A DNA stretch of 64,000 nt from MTP4 sp052056915 (lineage in GTDB: Archaea; Halobacteriota; Methanosarcinia; Methanosarcinales; Methanosarcinaceae): the NCBI RefSeq assembly GCF_052056915.1, contig NZ_CP195119.1:868001-932000 (forward strand), written 5' to 3'. A program made the translations under genes and the position numbers. This document shows, in pieces, positions 36,004 to 45,081 of the stretch. The notes under the pieces were generated by a model. It did no database searches and was not told the DNA's origin. It saw only the letters and a program-made list of their open reading frames with translations. Each line of letters starts with the position of its first letter. Within the stretch, counting starts at the first letter, position 1.

Positions 36004-36507
36004 TCAGTACTGAGCCGCAGCCTGCTGGATTGCCCTGCAGAGTTCATCGGGTTTTCTGGAACTGATCAGCATTTTTTCCCCGGAAATCAGCTTCAGAATT
36101 ACGACCGGACTGACCTTCTGCTGAGGAGTTTTTGATTTATCGGCTTCTCCTCCTTTGAAGGAGTCATAAGCCTGGATTTTACATTCCTCCACGATATAAT
36201 AGGGGATTTTTTTAAAGGAGAAGTTAAGGGGAACAAAACGGATGTATATTCCATCCATCCTGACTTCTGTAATGTGCTTTGTGTAGTATAACATAAAGGG
36301 AAAAAACACCCCGAAGACAAACCAGAGAATGTTAAGGTAAAGGTCGGGGACGTTCTGGACACCGGAAGGTTTTACTAAGACATAGCGCTGAACCTGGATA
36401 TACCAGAGGAGAAAGGCAGGATAAAGGACAAAAATCCAGAAGATATTGTTGTGCAGGTTCTGGACCTCGCGAAAGATTACACCTGTTTTCTGCTGCTCCG
36501 TAGAAAT
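36004..36507 (-). CDS. Two-TM PH-like membrane protein (DUF6141-type), start uncertain
   Basis: The open frame encodes IFREVQNLHNNIFWIFVLYPAFLLWYIQ and LYLNILWFVFGVFFPFMLYYT (two membrane segments), then a PH-like domain (ITEVRMDGIYIRFVPLNFSFKKIPYYIVEECKIQAYD..GEKMLISSRKPDELCRAIQQA). The first membrane segment and the FREVQ motif, conserved in homologs as I recall, are upstream of the first standard start (GTG at 36309). The only candidate in the expected place is ATT at 36507. Either initiation is unusual, or the gene is decaying at its 5' end and only the 101-residue part from 36309 is made. Confidence 0.7.
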   Translation of the reverse strand: MSTEQQKTGVIFREVQNLHNNIFWIFVLYPAFLLWYIQVQRYVLVKPSGVQNVPDLYLNILWFVFGVFFPFMLYYTKHITEVRMDGIYIRFVPLNFSFKKIPYYIVEECKIQAYDSFKGGEADKSKTPQQKVSPVVILKLISGEKMLISSRKPDELCRAIQQAAAQY

Positions 36508-37164
36508 CCCTCTTAAAATTGTTTATTTTTTCTATGAGAAAGGGAACATTATATGCGTTCATAAGCATTCCGGAAAAAACGCTAATTAAATAAAAAGGCA
36601 GAATCTAAAAATGGGGTGATATTCAGGAAATTCACTGGAATCTTAAAAGAAAGACTTATCAATTATTATTTAAAATCAAAAAATGCTTTTCCTGGCTAAA
36701 ATTCAATTAAAAAGCCAGAAATATTCTTAAAATAAATAATAAAAAACTAAAAAATCCTTAAATCAAAAAAAATGTATTAAATGATTTTAAAATAGTCATA
36801 TGCCAGAATAAAATACGGAATGATTTATTCAAAGTATAATAAACTCTAAAAGAAATAAAGGATTATTAAAAGGACTTATTTACTAATTGAAACAGGGAAT
36901 TTCAAGGGGAAAAAAGGAATGTTAACCTCGTTTTCTCCGGATTATGTTCTTCTTTGTAACAACATGCCCTGCCGTACCGCCGCTGAAGTTTTTTCATGGA
37001 TCTGGGAGCCGATCATCCCCACACTGAACATTGGAGCTTTCTGGCTGTCACACGTAAATGTTCCCGTAATAAAAATCCCGAAAAATGTTAAAAGGTTGGA
37101 AAAGACCAAAAAGGCTGAAAAAAAGCAATTTGAACCGGAAAAAGGAGTGATTAAGAAAAGAAGG
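36508..37164. other. AT-rich gene-free region
   Basis: Very A+T-rich, with long A/T tracts around 36,650-36,900. The frames that open here (plus strand from 36,919, minus from 36,942) overlap the AhpD-like gene antisense and show no recognisable protein. No RNA gene is recognised. Confidence 0.5.
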
Positions 37165-37527
37165 TTATTCAAAACCCAGCCTTTCCATCTCCTTGAGCAC
37201 AACGGCACTGAAATCCGTAAAGTTCTGGATTCCACCTGTCCAGGCTGCCATCATCATGGCGTCCATGATTTCGGCTTTTGTTACTTCAAATTTCTTGAGC
37301 CTCGAAAGGATCTTGACTGCGCTCTCAGTGTTGTTGTTTGAGCAGGCGACCGTGAAAACCAGGATGTGCTTGTTCTTCATGGAAAGTCCGCCTTCCCTAT
37401 CAGCCCAGATGGCTTTGTAAAAACCTGCGAGCCCTTCGGCAAAGTCCTCGTTCATGTCTCCAGCGTACTTGATTGCTCGGGGCATGAAACCCTTAAGCGT
37501 CTTGATTTCTTCGATATTCTTCCCCAT
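37165..37527 (-). CDS. Carboxymuconolactone decarboxylase/AhpD-like protein
   Basis: A 120-residue protein of the AhpD/CMD superfamily (FAEGLAGFYKAIWADREGGLSMKNKHILVFTVACSNNNTESAVKILSRLKKFEVTKAEIMDAMMMAAWTGGIQNF). The CxxC-type catalytic motif of AhpD is reduced to a single Cys (ACSNN), so peroxidase-type chemistry is uncertain. I choose the ATG at 37527, with AGGTTGAT just upstream; a TTG three codons earlier is the alternative. It is followed by an AT-rich gap and stands alone. Confidence 0.82.
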   Translation of the reverse strand: MGKNIEEIKTLKGFMPRAIKYAGDMNEDFAEGLAGFYKAIWADREGGLSMKNKHILVFTVACSNNNTESAVKILSRLKKFEVTKAEIMDAMMMAAWTGGIQNFTDFSAVVLKEMERLGFE

Positions 37528-37671
37528 AATTATCAACCTGTTATTCGTTCGGATAGGATATAATATTTATCTTAAATTATATACCCATTCCTTTCCAGGG
37601 ATCGGAAAAACTAAGTTTTAACAGAAAAAAATTTAGAAGTATTTCAAAGTTGTTCACTTTTAGATTATCGT

Positions 37672-38139
37672 TTAGACTTCCATAACCTTAATATCCAGGT
37701 CGGCGTTGATGATGTAGTCAAAGGCAATGACTTCTTCCCATTTCTGCTGCATGAACATTGACTGGAAGCAGACACCTATGACTTTCCCGTTTTCCTTTCC
37801 TTCGAGGATTTTCCCGACCAGCTCATTTGCTTTTTCTGCCTCAACCCCGATCTTCGGCATGGCAAGCCCGCCCAGGAGGACAACAACATCGGCCGAAGGG
37901 TCAGTGGAATCTCCCAGCTGCATACCCTGTTTGGTCATGGAAAGTGTCTTTGCACCTTCAAAGTCCAGGTTCGGGATAAAAGCCAGCTGTTTGTTCCGGA
38001 CCACGAACCCGATGAGTTCGGCAAAGGGGGTGCAGAACCCCGGAGTCCCGACGAACGTTATCTTTTCTGAATCTTCAACAAGAGCCCTGAACCCATTCAG
38101 GATCCCGCCTACACCCTGACCTGTATTTATCACCTGCAT
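37672..38139 (-). CDS. DUF2124 family protein
   Basis: A 155-residue protein common in methanogens (GVGGILNGFRALVEDSEKITFVGTPGFCTPFAELIGFVVRNKQLAFIPNLDF, PSADVVVLLGGLAMPKIGV, VIGVCFQSMFMQQKWEEVIAFDYIINADLDIKV). It appears to be a Rossmann-like alpha/beta fold; two Cys at C-T-P and VCFQ are notable. GAGGTGT precedes the ATG. It is on the same strand as mch downstream of it in coordinate order, but a ~400-base AT-rich spacer separates the two. The function is not known. Confidence 0.85.
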   Translation of the reverse strand: MQVINTGQGVGGILNGFRALVEDSEKITFVGTPGFCTPFAELIGFVVRNKQLAFIPNLDFEGAKTLSMTKQGMQLGDSTDPSADVVVLLGGLAMPKIGVEAEKANELVGKILEGKENGKVIGVCFQSMFMQQKWEEVIAFDYIINADLDIKVMEV

Positions 38140-38535
38140 TTTTTACACCTCTTTAAAATAAACCATTAAGATAAGCAATACACTTGAAAATTCGTACTTT
38201 ATGCATTTGAAAATTCGTACAGCTAAGAAGTGCGTTTTTGTATTCAAACGCCCGTTTTTTAAATTCTGAAAACTCGTGAAATTGTACGAATGATCTGCAT
38301 ACTTTTCATGAATTCTAAGTTGGATTGGAGGAACGTCTTTAAATAAGTACTGTTAACGGCGTTTTCCCGGACTGATTCGAGAAAAAAGGAGAAAGAAAAG
38401 AGCAAGAAAAAAAGAGTGGAGACGAAGAGGAGAAAATAGATCAGGCAAAACAAAAAAATGAAAAAAAAGAGGAAGCAAAGAGACCAGGAAAGAAAAACAA
38501 AAAATGAAAAAAAATTAGGAAAAGGGCATTTGCCC

Positions 38536-39501
38536 TTAAAGCTGCTTGATCCCGAAGGACTCGAGCAGGATGTCGGGATAAAGCCCGCCGCAGGAAACGG
38601 TCTTTGTGCTGTTGAGGTCGTTTACGGTAAGCCTGGCAGGGGCAAACATGCCTGCGTCAACCTTGAAGAAGTCGAAACCTGCTTCCTTGAAGGTCTTGTA
38701 GAAGGGCTTTCCAAAGTCACCGGAGGTCGTGGAGGGAGCTTTCCTTACAAAATCCTCGAGTTCTGAAAGTTCACCATCGAATTCTACGGTGTAGTTGGTC
38801 TCACCGCAGTAGATCACACAGTCGTTGGTTGAACCCATGCACTGTACGTCGTTTCCAACGATCGGGGCAATTGGGGCGGTTCCATACCCGCTCTTAATGC
38901 AGTTGATGTCAAAGCCGATGGATTCGAGCTTGTGGATCCCGGTTTCTACCACACGGGCAGAGATCTGGACCGAGCCTGCGATGGAAGCGGTGGGGGCAAC
39001 GGCAATCATTACGTTTTCGGGGTCTACGCTGCAGTGCTTGGCGATGTATTCCACGACCTTCTCATCGGGGAGTTTGTCGGATTCCAGGACCAGGACCGCG
39101 GCTTCGAAGTCGTCTTCGTACCCGATTTCCTCGTAGAGCTCTTTTGGCTTCAGGCCGAGTGCCCGGGCAGGCCCGGAACCCATTGCGAAGTAGTCACCTA
39201 CGGAAATTCTCCAGCCTGCGTACTGGGAAGCCATGCAGGCAATGACAGGGTTGTCGCTTGCTACCTGGATGGCAGGCCACTTGATCCCGTTCAGGTCGAA
39301 GGTACTGTACCTGAGGTCGGCAAGGTCGGCAAGGCAGAGCCTTGACAGGTACATGCCTGCCTCGTACCCGCCTTCTGCATTGACCCCACAGTCAATGATT
39401 GTGGCGCCGTTTTCGAGCTTGACAACTTCCGCTTTTATGTCTTCGACCCAGTCGAGCATCTCTTCGATGACGTATGATCCCATTTCGTTGACGCTTATCA
39501 A
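38536..39501 (-). CDS. mch: Methenyltetrahydromethanopterin cyclohydrolase
   Basis: 321 residues with the full Mch pattern (VNEMGSYVIEEMLDWVEDIKAEVVKLENGATIIDCGVNAEGGYEAGMYLSRLCLADLA, ACMASQYAGWRISVGDYFAMGSGPARAL, VAPTASIAGSVQISARVVETGIHKL, GSTNDCVIYCGETNY). The enzyme interconverts methenyl-H4MPT (or H4SPT) and formyl-H4MPT in the cytoplasmic C1 pathway of methanogenesis. Initiation at TTG (39501) is supported by AAAGGTGAT four bases upstream and by the N-terminus of known Mch. It is the clearest marker that the window is from a methanogen. Confidence 0.97.
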   Translation of the reverse strand: MISVNEMGSYVIEEMLDWVEDIKAEVVKLENGATIIDCGVNAEGGYEAGMYLSRLCLADLADLRYSTFDLNGIKWPAIQVASDNPVIACMASQYAGWRISVGDYFAMGSGPARALGLKPKELYEEIGYEDDFEAAVLVLESDKLPDEKVVEYIAKHCSVDPENVMIAVAPTASIAGSVQISARVVETGIHKLESIGFDINCIKSGYGTAPIAPIVGNDVQCMGSTNDCVIYCGETNYTVEFDGELSELEDFVRKAPSTTSGDFGKPFYKTFKEAGFDFFKVDAGMFAPARLTVNDLNSTKTVSCGGLYPDILLESFGIKQL

Positions 39502-39673
39502 ATTATCACCTTTACATGTTCCGGCCTGTAACCGGAAACCTAGAATATTATTTTGAATCCATCAAAGGTTGGTTCGCCCGGGGAAGGACAAAGCATCCGG
39601 GCAATGGATTGCTAAACCGAGTTAGATATTTTGAATTATCCCTGCGATTTGCTACCGTGATAAGGGAGAATCC

Positions 39674-39682
39674 AATATATAG
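39674..39682 (-). promoter_or_regulatory. Possible TATA box of mch
   Basis: On the minus strand CTATATATT lies about 175 bases before the mch start, inside the 200-base spacer after the U32 gene. A highly expressed methanogenesis gene with a long leader would fit; no transcript data are available. Confidence 0.35.
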
Positions 39683-39702
39683 ATACTGTTGTATTATTTT
39701 TT

Positions 39703-40941
39703 TCACATAATATATATTCGGTCGTTTTCCCGGACCTTCCCTTCCACGGAAAGCCCCACTTCATCCCCCTTTTCAGCCCTGTCCAGAAGCAGGCCTTCTT
39801 TTTTCACGGACCGGACCTGCTGCCTGAGATAGGTTGTGCTCCCCTCTATAAGGATTTCATCCCCCACAGCAAGCCCTTCCTCAAGGAGCCTGACAGCCGC
39901 AGCCCCGGCTTTAGGGTAATAGTTCGTAACGATTCCCGCTGCCCTGCGCTTATTATCCGAGGCGTTCATGCCTTTTTCAGGGGAAAAGCCTTCCAGCCCG
40001 GGGACCCCGAAGTAAAAGCCCGTGGAAAAGCCCCTGTTGTAGACCGAAGCGAGGCCCCGGCTCCAGGCTTCAACCTTTTCAGGGGTATAGTCGCCCTTTT
40101 CGTACGCAGCAATAGCTTCCCTGTAGCAGCGGGAAACCGTTTCAAGATAGCCGGGGTCCCGGAGCCGTCCCTCGACCTTGAAAGCCGAGATGCCTGCCTC
40201 GACCAATTCCGGGACGTGCCCTATCATGCAGAGGTCTTTTGCGCTGAGGAGGTACTTTCCCCGGCTTTCTGCTACGATCCCGTTTTCCCCGTGCAGTTCC
40301 CATTCCCAGCGACAGGGCTGGGTACACTCCCCACAGTTCCCGGATTTGCCCAGGATGTAAGCCGAAAGGTGGCACCTGCCCGAAACCGCCATGCACATGG
40401 CGCCGTGGACAAAAGCTTCTATCTCCACTTCCGAATTCTCCCGGACCTGCCGGATCTCTTCCAGGGAAAGTTCCCTTGAGAGCACAATCCGCTTTGCCCC
40501 AAGGCCCCTGTAAAACTCCGCAGTCTCATGGTTTGTGACATTAGCCTGGGTTGAAATGTGGACCGGAAGCCCCGCTTTTCCTGCCCTGAGGATTACCGCA
40601 GGGTCCCAGGCAATAATTGCATCAACTCCCGCATCGGATGCTGCTTCGACCACCTCCGAAGCTTCCCCTATTCTTTCCTCATTTACGGTGGAGTTTACTG
40701 CCAGGTAAGCCCGAAGCCCCCTTGCCCGGACTTCTTCAGTGAAGGCTCCCAGGTTCTCCAGGGTGATCTCCCTTGCCCGCGCCCGCAGGCTCAGCCGGTC
40801 CGTTGAAAAATAAACGGCGTCTGCATACCGGGCACATGCCTCAAGCCCTGCAAGGTTCCTGACTCCCATAATGAGTTCGGGTCCTGAATTATTAATCACA
40901 AACTTTCTCTGCATAGGAATGTGAAATGCCACACCTTTCAT
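39703..40941 (-). CDS. U32 family peptidase-like protein
   Basis: 412 residues of the peptidase U32 family (VRNLAGLEACARYADAVYFSTDRLSLRARAREITLENL, AYLAVNSTVNE, IIAWDPAVILRAGKAGLPVHISTQANVTNHETAEFYRGLGAKRIVLSRELSLEEI). The conserved Cys cluster is present (GAMCMAVSGRCHLS, GNCGECTQPCRW); in several U32 members these Cys bind an iron-sulfur cluster used in RNA or cofactor hydroxylation, so proteolysis should not be assumed. The C-terminal ~80 residues form a beta-barrel. An alternative start is ATG at 40914. Confidence 0.9.
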   Translation of the reverse strand: MKGVAFHIPMQRKFVINNSGPELIMGVRNLAGLEACARYADAVYFSTDRLSLRARAREITLENLGAFTEEVRARGLRAYLAVNSTVNEERIGEASEVVEAASDAGVDAIIAWDPAVILRAGKAGLPVHISTQANVTNHETAEFYRGLGAKRIVLSRELSLEEIRQVRENSEVEIEAFVHGAMCMAVSGRCHLSAYILGKSGNCGECTQPCRWEWELHGENGIVAESRGKYLLSAKDLCMIGHVPELVEAGISAFKVEGRLRDPGYLETVSRCYREAIAAYEKGDYTPEKVEAWSRGLASVYNRGFSTGFYFGVPGLEGFSPEKGMNASDNKRRAAGIVTNYYPKAGAAAVRLLEEGLAVGDEILIEGSTTYLRQQVRSVKKEGLLLDRAEKGDEVGLSVEGKVRENDRIYIM

Positions 40942-41125
40942 TTAAAAATATCTTTGTATAAGTGCTACGATTTGGCAAATAATGGTAATGAATGTTAACT
41001 CTCCGCATCAGATGTGAATAGATGCCGGTTAACGGAAAACTATAAATAAAGTAACAACTTTTTCCAAAGTGGAGTCATTTCCTTAAAAAAACGTTTAATG
41101 AATATACAAGGAAACATAGGGACAT

Positions 41126-41227
41126 ATGATAAGCAAAAGAAAATGGGGGATACAAAATATGGAGCACGAACTGGAAGAGGTTGAAATAGATTACCTCGAA
41201 TTCAGGAGAGAGATGGGAGAAGAATAA
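41126..41227 (+). CDS. Possible 33-residue microprotein
   Basis: An ATG at 41126 opens a 33-codon frame ending in a very acidic tail (MEHELEEVEIDYLEFRREMGEE), with a second in-frame ATG at 41159. TAGGG is close upstream. No homolog is known to me. Composition differs from the surrounding AT-rich DNA, which is the only argument for coding. Confidence 0.35.
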   Translation: MISKRKWGIQNMEHELEEVEIDYLEFRREMGEE

Positions 41228-41243
41228 AAACATAAAATGGGAA

Positions 41244-41361
41244 AATAAAACTTAAAAGGGGTAAATAAAACATAAAAATGGCAAATAAAACTTAAAAGGG
41301 GTAAATAAAACATAAAAATGGCAAATAAAACTTAAAAGGGGTAAATAAAACATAAAATGGG
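41244..41361. repeat. 40-bp tandem repeat made of two 20-bp halves
   Basis: About three copies of a 40-base unit, each built of the related halves AATAAAACTTAAAAGGGGTA and AATAAAACATAAAAATGGCA. It sits between the microprotein frame and the small zinc protein gene in a 670-base region (40,942-41,613) that otherwise shows no gene. There are no spacers, so it is not a CRISPR array. Confidence 0.9.
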
Positions 41362-41613
41362 GAAAATGCCAATTTATTTTTTCCAAAATTACATTAACTA
41401 CCAAATTTATTCTTTTTTTTCTTTTTTGAGTTAGTACCCAAAAAAACGTTAATTTTGTAGTAACTGCGGGTATATAAAGAATTAAAGCATTCTCATTTGA
41501 AGGAAACACGAGGAACAGGGTAATCCCTCAAAATCTTCTGATTTCGTATCATAAATGTTTACTAATTTTGCGTCATGAGAGTTATATAAATAAATTCTAC
41601 ATAAAGTGATACC

Positions 41614-41811
41614 ATGGAGAAAAATATAAACATGGAAACAAACAAGACGGTCAAATGCCAGGTTTGCGGGTCCATGGTGCCTGAAGATGAAAGTATGCAG
41701 GAAAACGGACAGGTTCTTTGTGAAGAATGCTATATGGACCTGAAAAGTAACCAGGGCGAGCAAAAGAAATGCAAAGCAAGGAAAGCGAAAAGCAAGGAGA
41801 TACGGTATTAA
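41614..41811 (+). CDS. Small zinc-finger protein
   Basis: A 65-residue protein with two CxxC pairs (CQVCG at 15-19 and CEECY at 36-40) forming a probable treble-clef or LIM-like zinc site, and a strongly basic tail (KKCKARKAKSKEIRY). A second in-frame ATG is at codon 7. GTGAT precedes the start. Such small zinc proteins are frequent in Methanosarcina; nucleic-acid binding is plausible from the basic tail but not shown. Confidence 0.75.
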   Translation: MEKNINMETNKTVKCQVCGSMVPEDESMQENGQVLCEECYMDLKSNQGEQKKCKARKAKSKEIRY

Positions 41812-41899
41812 AGATAAGATAAAAGACTCCAGGAAATTTCGGATAAAACCATAGGTAATCTACCTCGATAAGTTGATGTTTCTGACTCTTCAGGAGACT

Positions 41900-41916
41900 G
41901 CCCGGCCTGGCCGGGC
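41900..41916. terminator. Perfect GC hairpin (possible transcription end)
   Basis: GCCCGGCC, T, GGCCGGGC form a perfect 8-bp stem with a one-base centre (in practice a small loop), 90 bases after the zinc-protein gene. It lies in a 506-base region (41,812-42,317) in which I see no convincing gene. Confidence 0.45.
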
Positions 41917-42317
41917 ACTGCATAACTTTATTTAGTTGTAATTTTGATTTATATATGAGCCAGTTTCATAAATACTATTCTTGTCCACAACCCGAATAAT
42001 GAAGCTGGTTCTCCTTAATTCTTGTTTTTTATTAATTACACGTCGCTTCAACATATGTGGACTACGCCTGGCTGCATTCTATACTCCGGATGATCTTCGC
42101 AGGGTGGATCTCCAACGGATTGATCTATTGCGGCGACCTCGTTATGCCCAGGACTTAAGAAACTGGTTCGAGGTGTGAGCTTTTAAAGCTTATATGCAGG
42201 GAGTTCGGGAAAATTCGCATTTTTGAATTTTATAAGAAATATTCAGGGGAAAAATATTTATCATAAGTAAATGAACTGTAACAATGGGAAAAAAATATAC
42301 AAGTGGGGAATTATTAA

Positions 42318-42716
42318 ATGAAGATACGTGTAGTTAGTTCCAAAGAAGAGATTTTTACGCTTAATCCTAATGAAAGAGTAGTTCACCTGGCGTTTCGCCC
42401 CTCGAACATAGACATCTTTGCGCTGGTTGAGGCCTGCCCGAAAATTGAGGTGATTCAGCTTCCGAACTCTTATCGTCGGACGGTTTCAAGGTCAATCGAA
42501 ATGTTCCTGGAAATGCTGAGAATCCAGCTTATGGAAGGGGATGTATGGGGCCACAGGAAAGACATTCACGAATACTACGAAATCCCTTCTTCAGTTATTG
42601 AAGAGATAAGGAGATTAAAACTGGAAGGTGCCCCCGCCGAGAAGATCGAAAAGGTTGTAAAGCAAAACAAACTGACCCCGGAAATGGTTCTCTATATTTT
42701 TTCCAAGGATGCATAG
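42318..42716 (+). CDS. DUF1699 family protein
   Basis: A 132-residue protein (MKIRVVSSKEEIFTLNPNERVVHLAFRPSNIDIFALVEACPKIEVIQLPNSYRRTVSRSIEMFLEMLRIQLMEGDVWGHRKDI) of the DUF1699 family, which is largely restricted to Methanosarcinales. No membrane segment or enzyme motif is visible; the C-terminal third is helical. It ends with TAG, with no sign of conserved coding beyond it. Confidence 0.85.
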   Translation: MKIRVVSSKEEIFTLNPNERVVHLAFRPSNIDIFALVEACPKIEVIQLPNSYRRTVSRSIEMFLEMLRIQLMEGDVWGHRKDIHEYYEIPSSVIEEIRRLKLEGAPAEKIEKVVKQNKLTPEMVLYIFSKDA

Positions 42717-42965
42717 CCTGAGTCTACCGGGGAACGGCACAACTTTATTCACAAATTTTCGTAAAGTTTCGTAACGTTTTTCAGAAAAACTCAGGAAGGT
42801 TATAGAAAATGTAGGATTGAGAGGATAAGGGTTTCCTCTCAATCGGGAGGGGATGGATCACACTGTACTATTGTTTTTCTATTTTTCCAAGTTTTTCTAA
42901 ACTTGCATATCTTCATATGACCACACAGTATAAAAATTTAATTCGATATTCAAAAAATTGTTCCA

Positions 42966-43273
42966 ATGATTGTTATTAAAAATCTCACAAAATATGGAAT
43001 AAATACGATTACGGAAGAAAAGCTTGCCAGGGAGGTCCTAGGCTTCTATAACCCTGCAGGTGACCTTACAGGAAAATTTACCCATTGCTTCCGGCAATTC
43101 TTCACAACAGAATTAAGGCGGGCTGGCTACCCTCTGGCCTTCATCCAGAAGCTCCGGGGAGATGTCTGGAAGGAGGCTATAGGGAAGCTATAGACATCTA
43201 CGACCATATCACAGCTGAAGAACTCCGGGAGACGTATTTTAAATATGTTCCACAGCTGGGGATAAAATTATAA
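42966..43273 (+). pseudogene. Tyrosine recombinase C-terminal remnant, frameshifted
   Basis: The frame from 42966 gives EEKLAREVLGFYNP and KFTHCFRQFFTTELRRAGYPLAFIQKLRGD, resembling the catalytic HxxR box of archaeal XerA-type integrases. Near 43,175 it leaves the correct frame and stops; the continuation EAIDIYDHITAEELRETYFKYVPQLG, with the catalytic Tyr context (IYDHI), is in another frame to 43273. The N-terminal domain and the first catalytic Arg are absent. It is a decayed mobile-element fragment. Confidence 0.75.
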
Positions 43274-43321
43274 AGGTCAAGAAAAGAAACTTATTTAATT
43301 TTCTTATAGGAGGGTTTACTT

Positions 43322-43948
43322 ATGGAGCTACCAATATTTTTTCAGGCATGGCTATTTGTATCATTCATTGTTGTAATTGTTTTTGTTGTATTTTTCTTCA
43401 AGTCCATAAAAATATTTTTGATCAATATTGATTCTGATATAATCTCTCAAATAAATAATGAAAAAAAGCTTTTAGCTGCCTATTCTGTGAGTAAAAAAAC
43501 ATTTTTACTTTCATTAGGATGGTTCCTTTTTTCATACTCGCTTCTATCATTAATTCAATTTGTTTTATATTCCAGTTCCAGGTATTCGGATAAAGAAATA
43601 TGTTCTCAAATTTTATTTTTTCTTCATTTCGGCAATCTGCTTTTTACATTAATTTTTATATGCAGTTTTTATTCTCTAATCCTAATATTTATATTTGGAA
43701 AATGGAATAATAAAAAACTGGCTGTGCTTAGATGGTCTGCAATTGTATTTGCCTGCTATATTTTATTTAGATTCAGCATAAGGGACTTAATAGATTTTGT
43801 GAAAACACCAATCAAAGATTTGCCTGATGGTTTTTTTGTTGTGGTTTTAGGCTTGTTTATATTCGTGGTGCTAACGAGATATTATATAAAAATAATCTTT
43901 AAATCGGATACTCCAATTATAGATATAGAAAATCAGGAAGAAACATAA
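43322..43948 (+). CDS. Unknown five-helix membrane protein
   Basis: 208 residues with five hydrophobic segments (about 6-28, 57-80, 92-120, 136-157, 172-192) and little else (for example FVSFIVVIVFVVFFF, LGWFLFSYSLLSLIQFVLY). AGGAGG precedes the ATG. Very A+T-rich compared with neighbours, which together with the recombinase remnant directly upstream suggests acquired DNA. The family is not recognised. Confidence 0.8.
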   Translation: MELPIFFQAWLFVSFIVVIVFVVFFFKSIKIFLINIDSDIISQINNEKKLLAAYSVSKKTFLLSLGWFLFSYSLLSLIQFVLYSSSRYSDKEICSQILFFLHFGNLLFTLIFICSFYSLILIFIFGKWNNKKLAVLRWSAIVFACYILFRFSIRDLIDFVKTPIKDLPDGFFVVVLGLFIFVVLTRYYIKIIFKSDTPIIDIENQEET

Positions 43949-44049
43949 TTTTATTTTGCTGTCCCGGGGGGTGCGGCAAGTCATCTAAAAAATTGTTCGA
44001 TATGATTAAAAAAAAAGTAGGCATTTTTTAAAAATACCTACTCAGTTAG

Positions 44050-44134
44050 CGCTGAGAGGGAGATTCGAACTCCCGCAGTGCGAGGCACTACCGGTTTTCA
44101 AGACCGGCGCCGTAGTCCGCTTGGCTATCTCAGC
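44050..44134 (-). tRNA. tRNA-Ser (anticodon UGA)
   Basis: The minus strand folds into a class II tRNA: acceptor GCTGAGA pairs with TCTCAGC, anticodon arm CCGGTCTTGAAAACCGG with anticodon TGA, a long variable arm (TAGTGCCTCGCACTGC) and the T loop GTTCGAATC. Discriminator G and no encoded CCA. No intron. Confidence 0.95.
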
Positions 44135-44223
44135 ATTAAGGAAGGGATTCTCAAAGACTTCCCGGAAACACCATTGATGCATTGATGTATTGAATGCCGG
44201 GGAGCATGTACTGAGAATCCGAT

Positions 44224-44237
44224 TATTATATATAAAA
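44224..44237 (-). promoter_or_regulatory. Possible TATA box upstream of tRNA-Ser
   Basis: On the minus strand TTTATATATAATAA stands about 90 bases before the mature tRNA 5' end, leaving room for a 5' leader. It lies between the FKBP gene and the tRNA, both on the minus strand. Confidence 0.4.
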
Positions 44238-44295
44238 TTTGCGAAGAGAAAGGCTCTTCGCCTCCTAACCCATTCCTTACGGTTCAGGTCAGAGA

Positions 44296-45081
44296 TTAGT
44301 TTTCTGCTTCTTCAGGCTCTTCGGCTTCAGCTTCGGCTTCAGCTTCGGGAGCTTCTGCTTCGGAATCGGCCCCTGCTGCGGCTATGGCTTCGGCAATGGC
44401 TTCTTCGGAGATCTGGGGTTCGGCAGAGAGCTTTTCGATGAGCTGGATTTCCTTAAGACCCAGGTACTGGAAGAGTTCGGTTGCCACCCTGTTCTTTGCC
44501 ATGAGCCAGCGCTGGTTGAAGGTAAGGCCGGTGGGGATGGAGATTTTTGCGATTTCGCCTTCGATTTCGACTTCCATGTCCCGGAGGCCGGTGTAGAGGG
44601 CAAGCAGGCCCTGGACCTTTTCGACATCTTCTTCGAGAGTTGCCTCAATAGTGTACTCGTAGGTCACGGTCTGGCCTGCCAGGGGACTGTTGAAGTCCAC
44701 GGTAGCCCTGCGCCCGATTACCCTTGTGACCACACCTCTTCTGCCGTCAATCTCGACGCTCATGCCAGGATAGGCTTTCCTGTCTTCGAACTTTGTGATG
44801 GAGAGGGTCTCAATGAGCTTGGGGTTGCTTGGTCCGAAAGCCTTTTCCGGAGGAATATCAACGCTGCCGGAGTACCCGACTTCCTTTCCTTCGAGGTCTT
44901 CGTCCAGGCCCTCAATGGTGTGCCCTGCCCCGACAATTACAACGTCTCCGCCATAAAGGCCGCGGGGGTTGAAAATTTCTTCCGCCTTTGCAAGTTCTTC
45001 GTCGGTTGTGTCAAAAACCCTGCCGTCTTCAAACTTTCCTGTGTAGCTTAATTTTATGAAATTGCCTTTCTCGATTGCCAT
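44296..45081 (-). CDS. FKBP-type peptidyl-prolyl isomerase (SlyD-like)
   Basis: 261 residues. The FKBP core (IKLSYTGKFEDGRVFDTT, VIVGAGHTIEGLDEDLEGKEVGYSGSVDIPPEKAFGP) carries an inserted IF domain (TKFEDRKAYPGMSVEIDGRRGVVTRVIGRRATVDFNSPLAGQTVTYEYTIEATL), then a C-terminal helical extension about 165-230 typical of long archaeal FKBPs, and an Ala/Glu tail (AEAPEAEAEAEAEEPEEAEN). It probably acts as a cytoplasmic folding helper. There is no signal peptide. Confidence 0.93.
   Translation of the reverse strand: MAIEKGNFIKLSYTGKFEDGRVFDTTDEELAKAEEIFNPRGLYGGDVVIVGAGHTIEGLDEDLEGKEVGYSGSVDIPPEKAFGPSNPKLIETLSITKFEDRKAYPGMSVEIDGRRGVVTRVIGRRATVDFNSPLAGQTVTYEYTIEATLEEDVEKVQGLLALYTGLRDMEVEIEGEIAKISIPTGLTFNQRWLMAKNRVATELFQYLGLKEIQLIEKLSAEPQISEEAIAEAIAAAGADSEAEAPEAEAEAEAEEPEEAEN

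Noticed and set aside
35814..36047. 77-codon minus-strand frame
   Set aside because: Overlaps the C-terminus of the PH-like membrane gene in another frame and has no recognisable or biased composition.
36919..37341. 140-codon plus-strand frame
   Set aside because: Antisense to the AhpD-like gene, low-complexity Lys-rich centre, no recognisable domain.
41981..42178. 65-codon plus-strand frame
   Set aside because: No ribosome-binding site, no domain; composition fits noncoding DNA.
42714..42716. Pyrrolysine readthrough of the DUF1699 stop TAG
   Set aside because: The frame continues only 18 codons without conserved-looking sequence and the protein already has its expected length.
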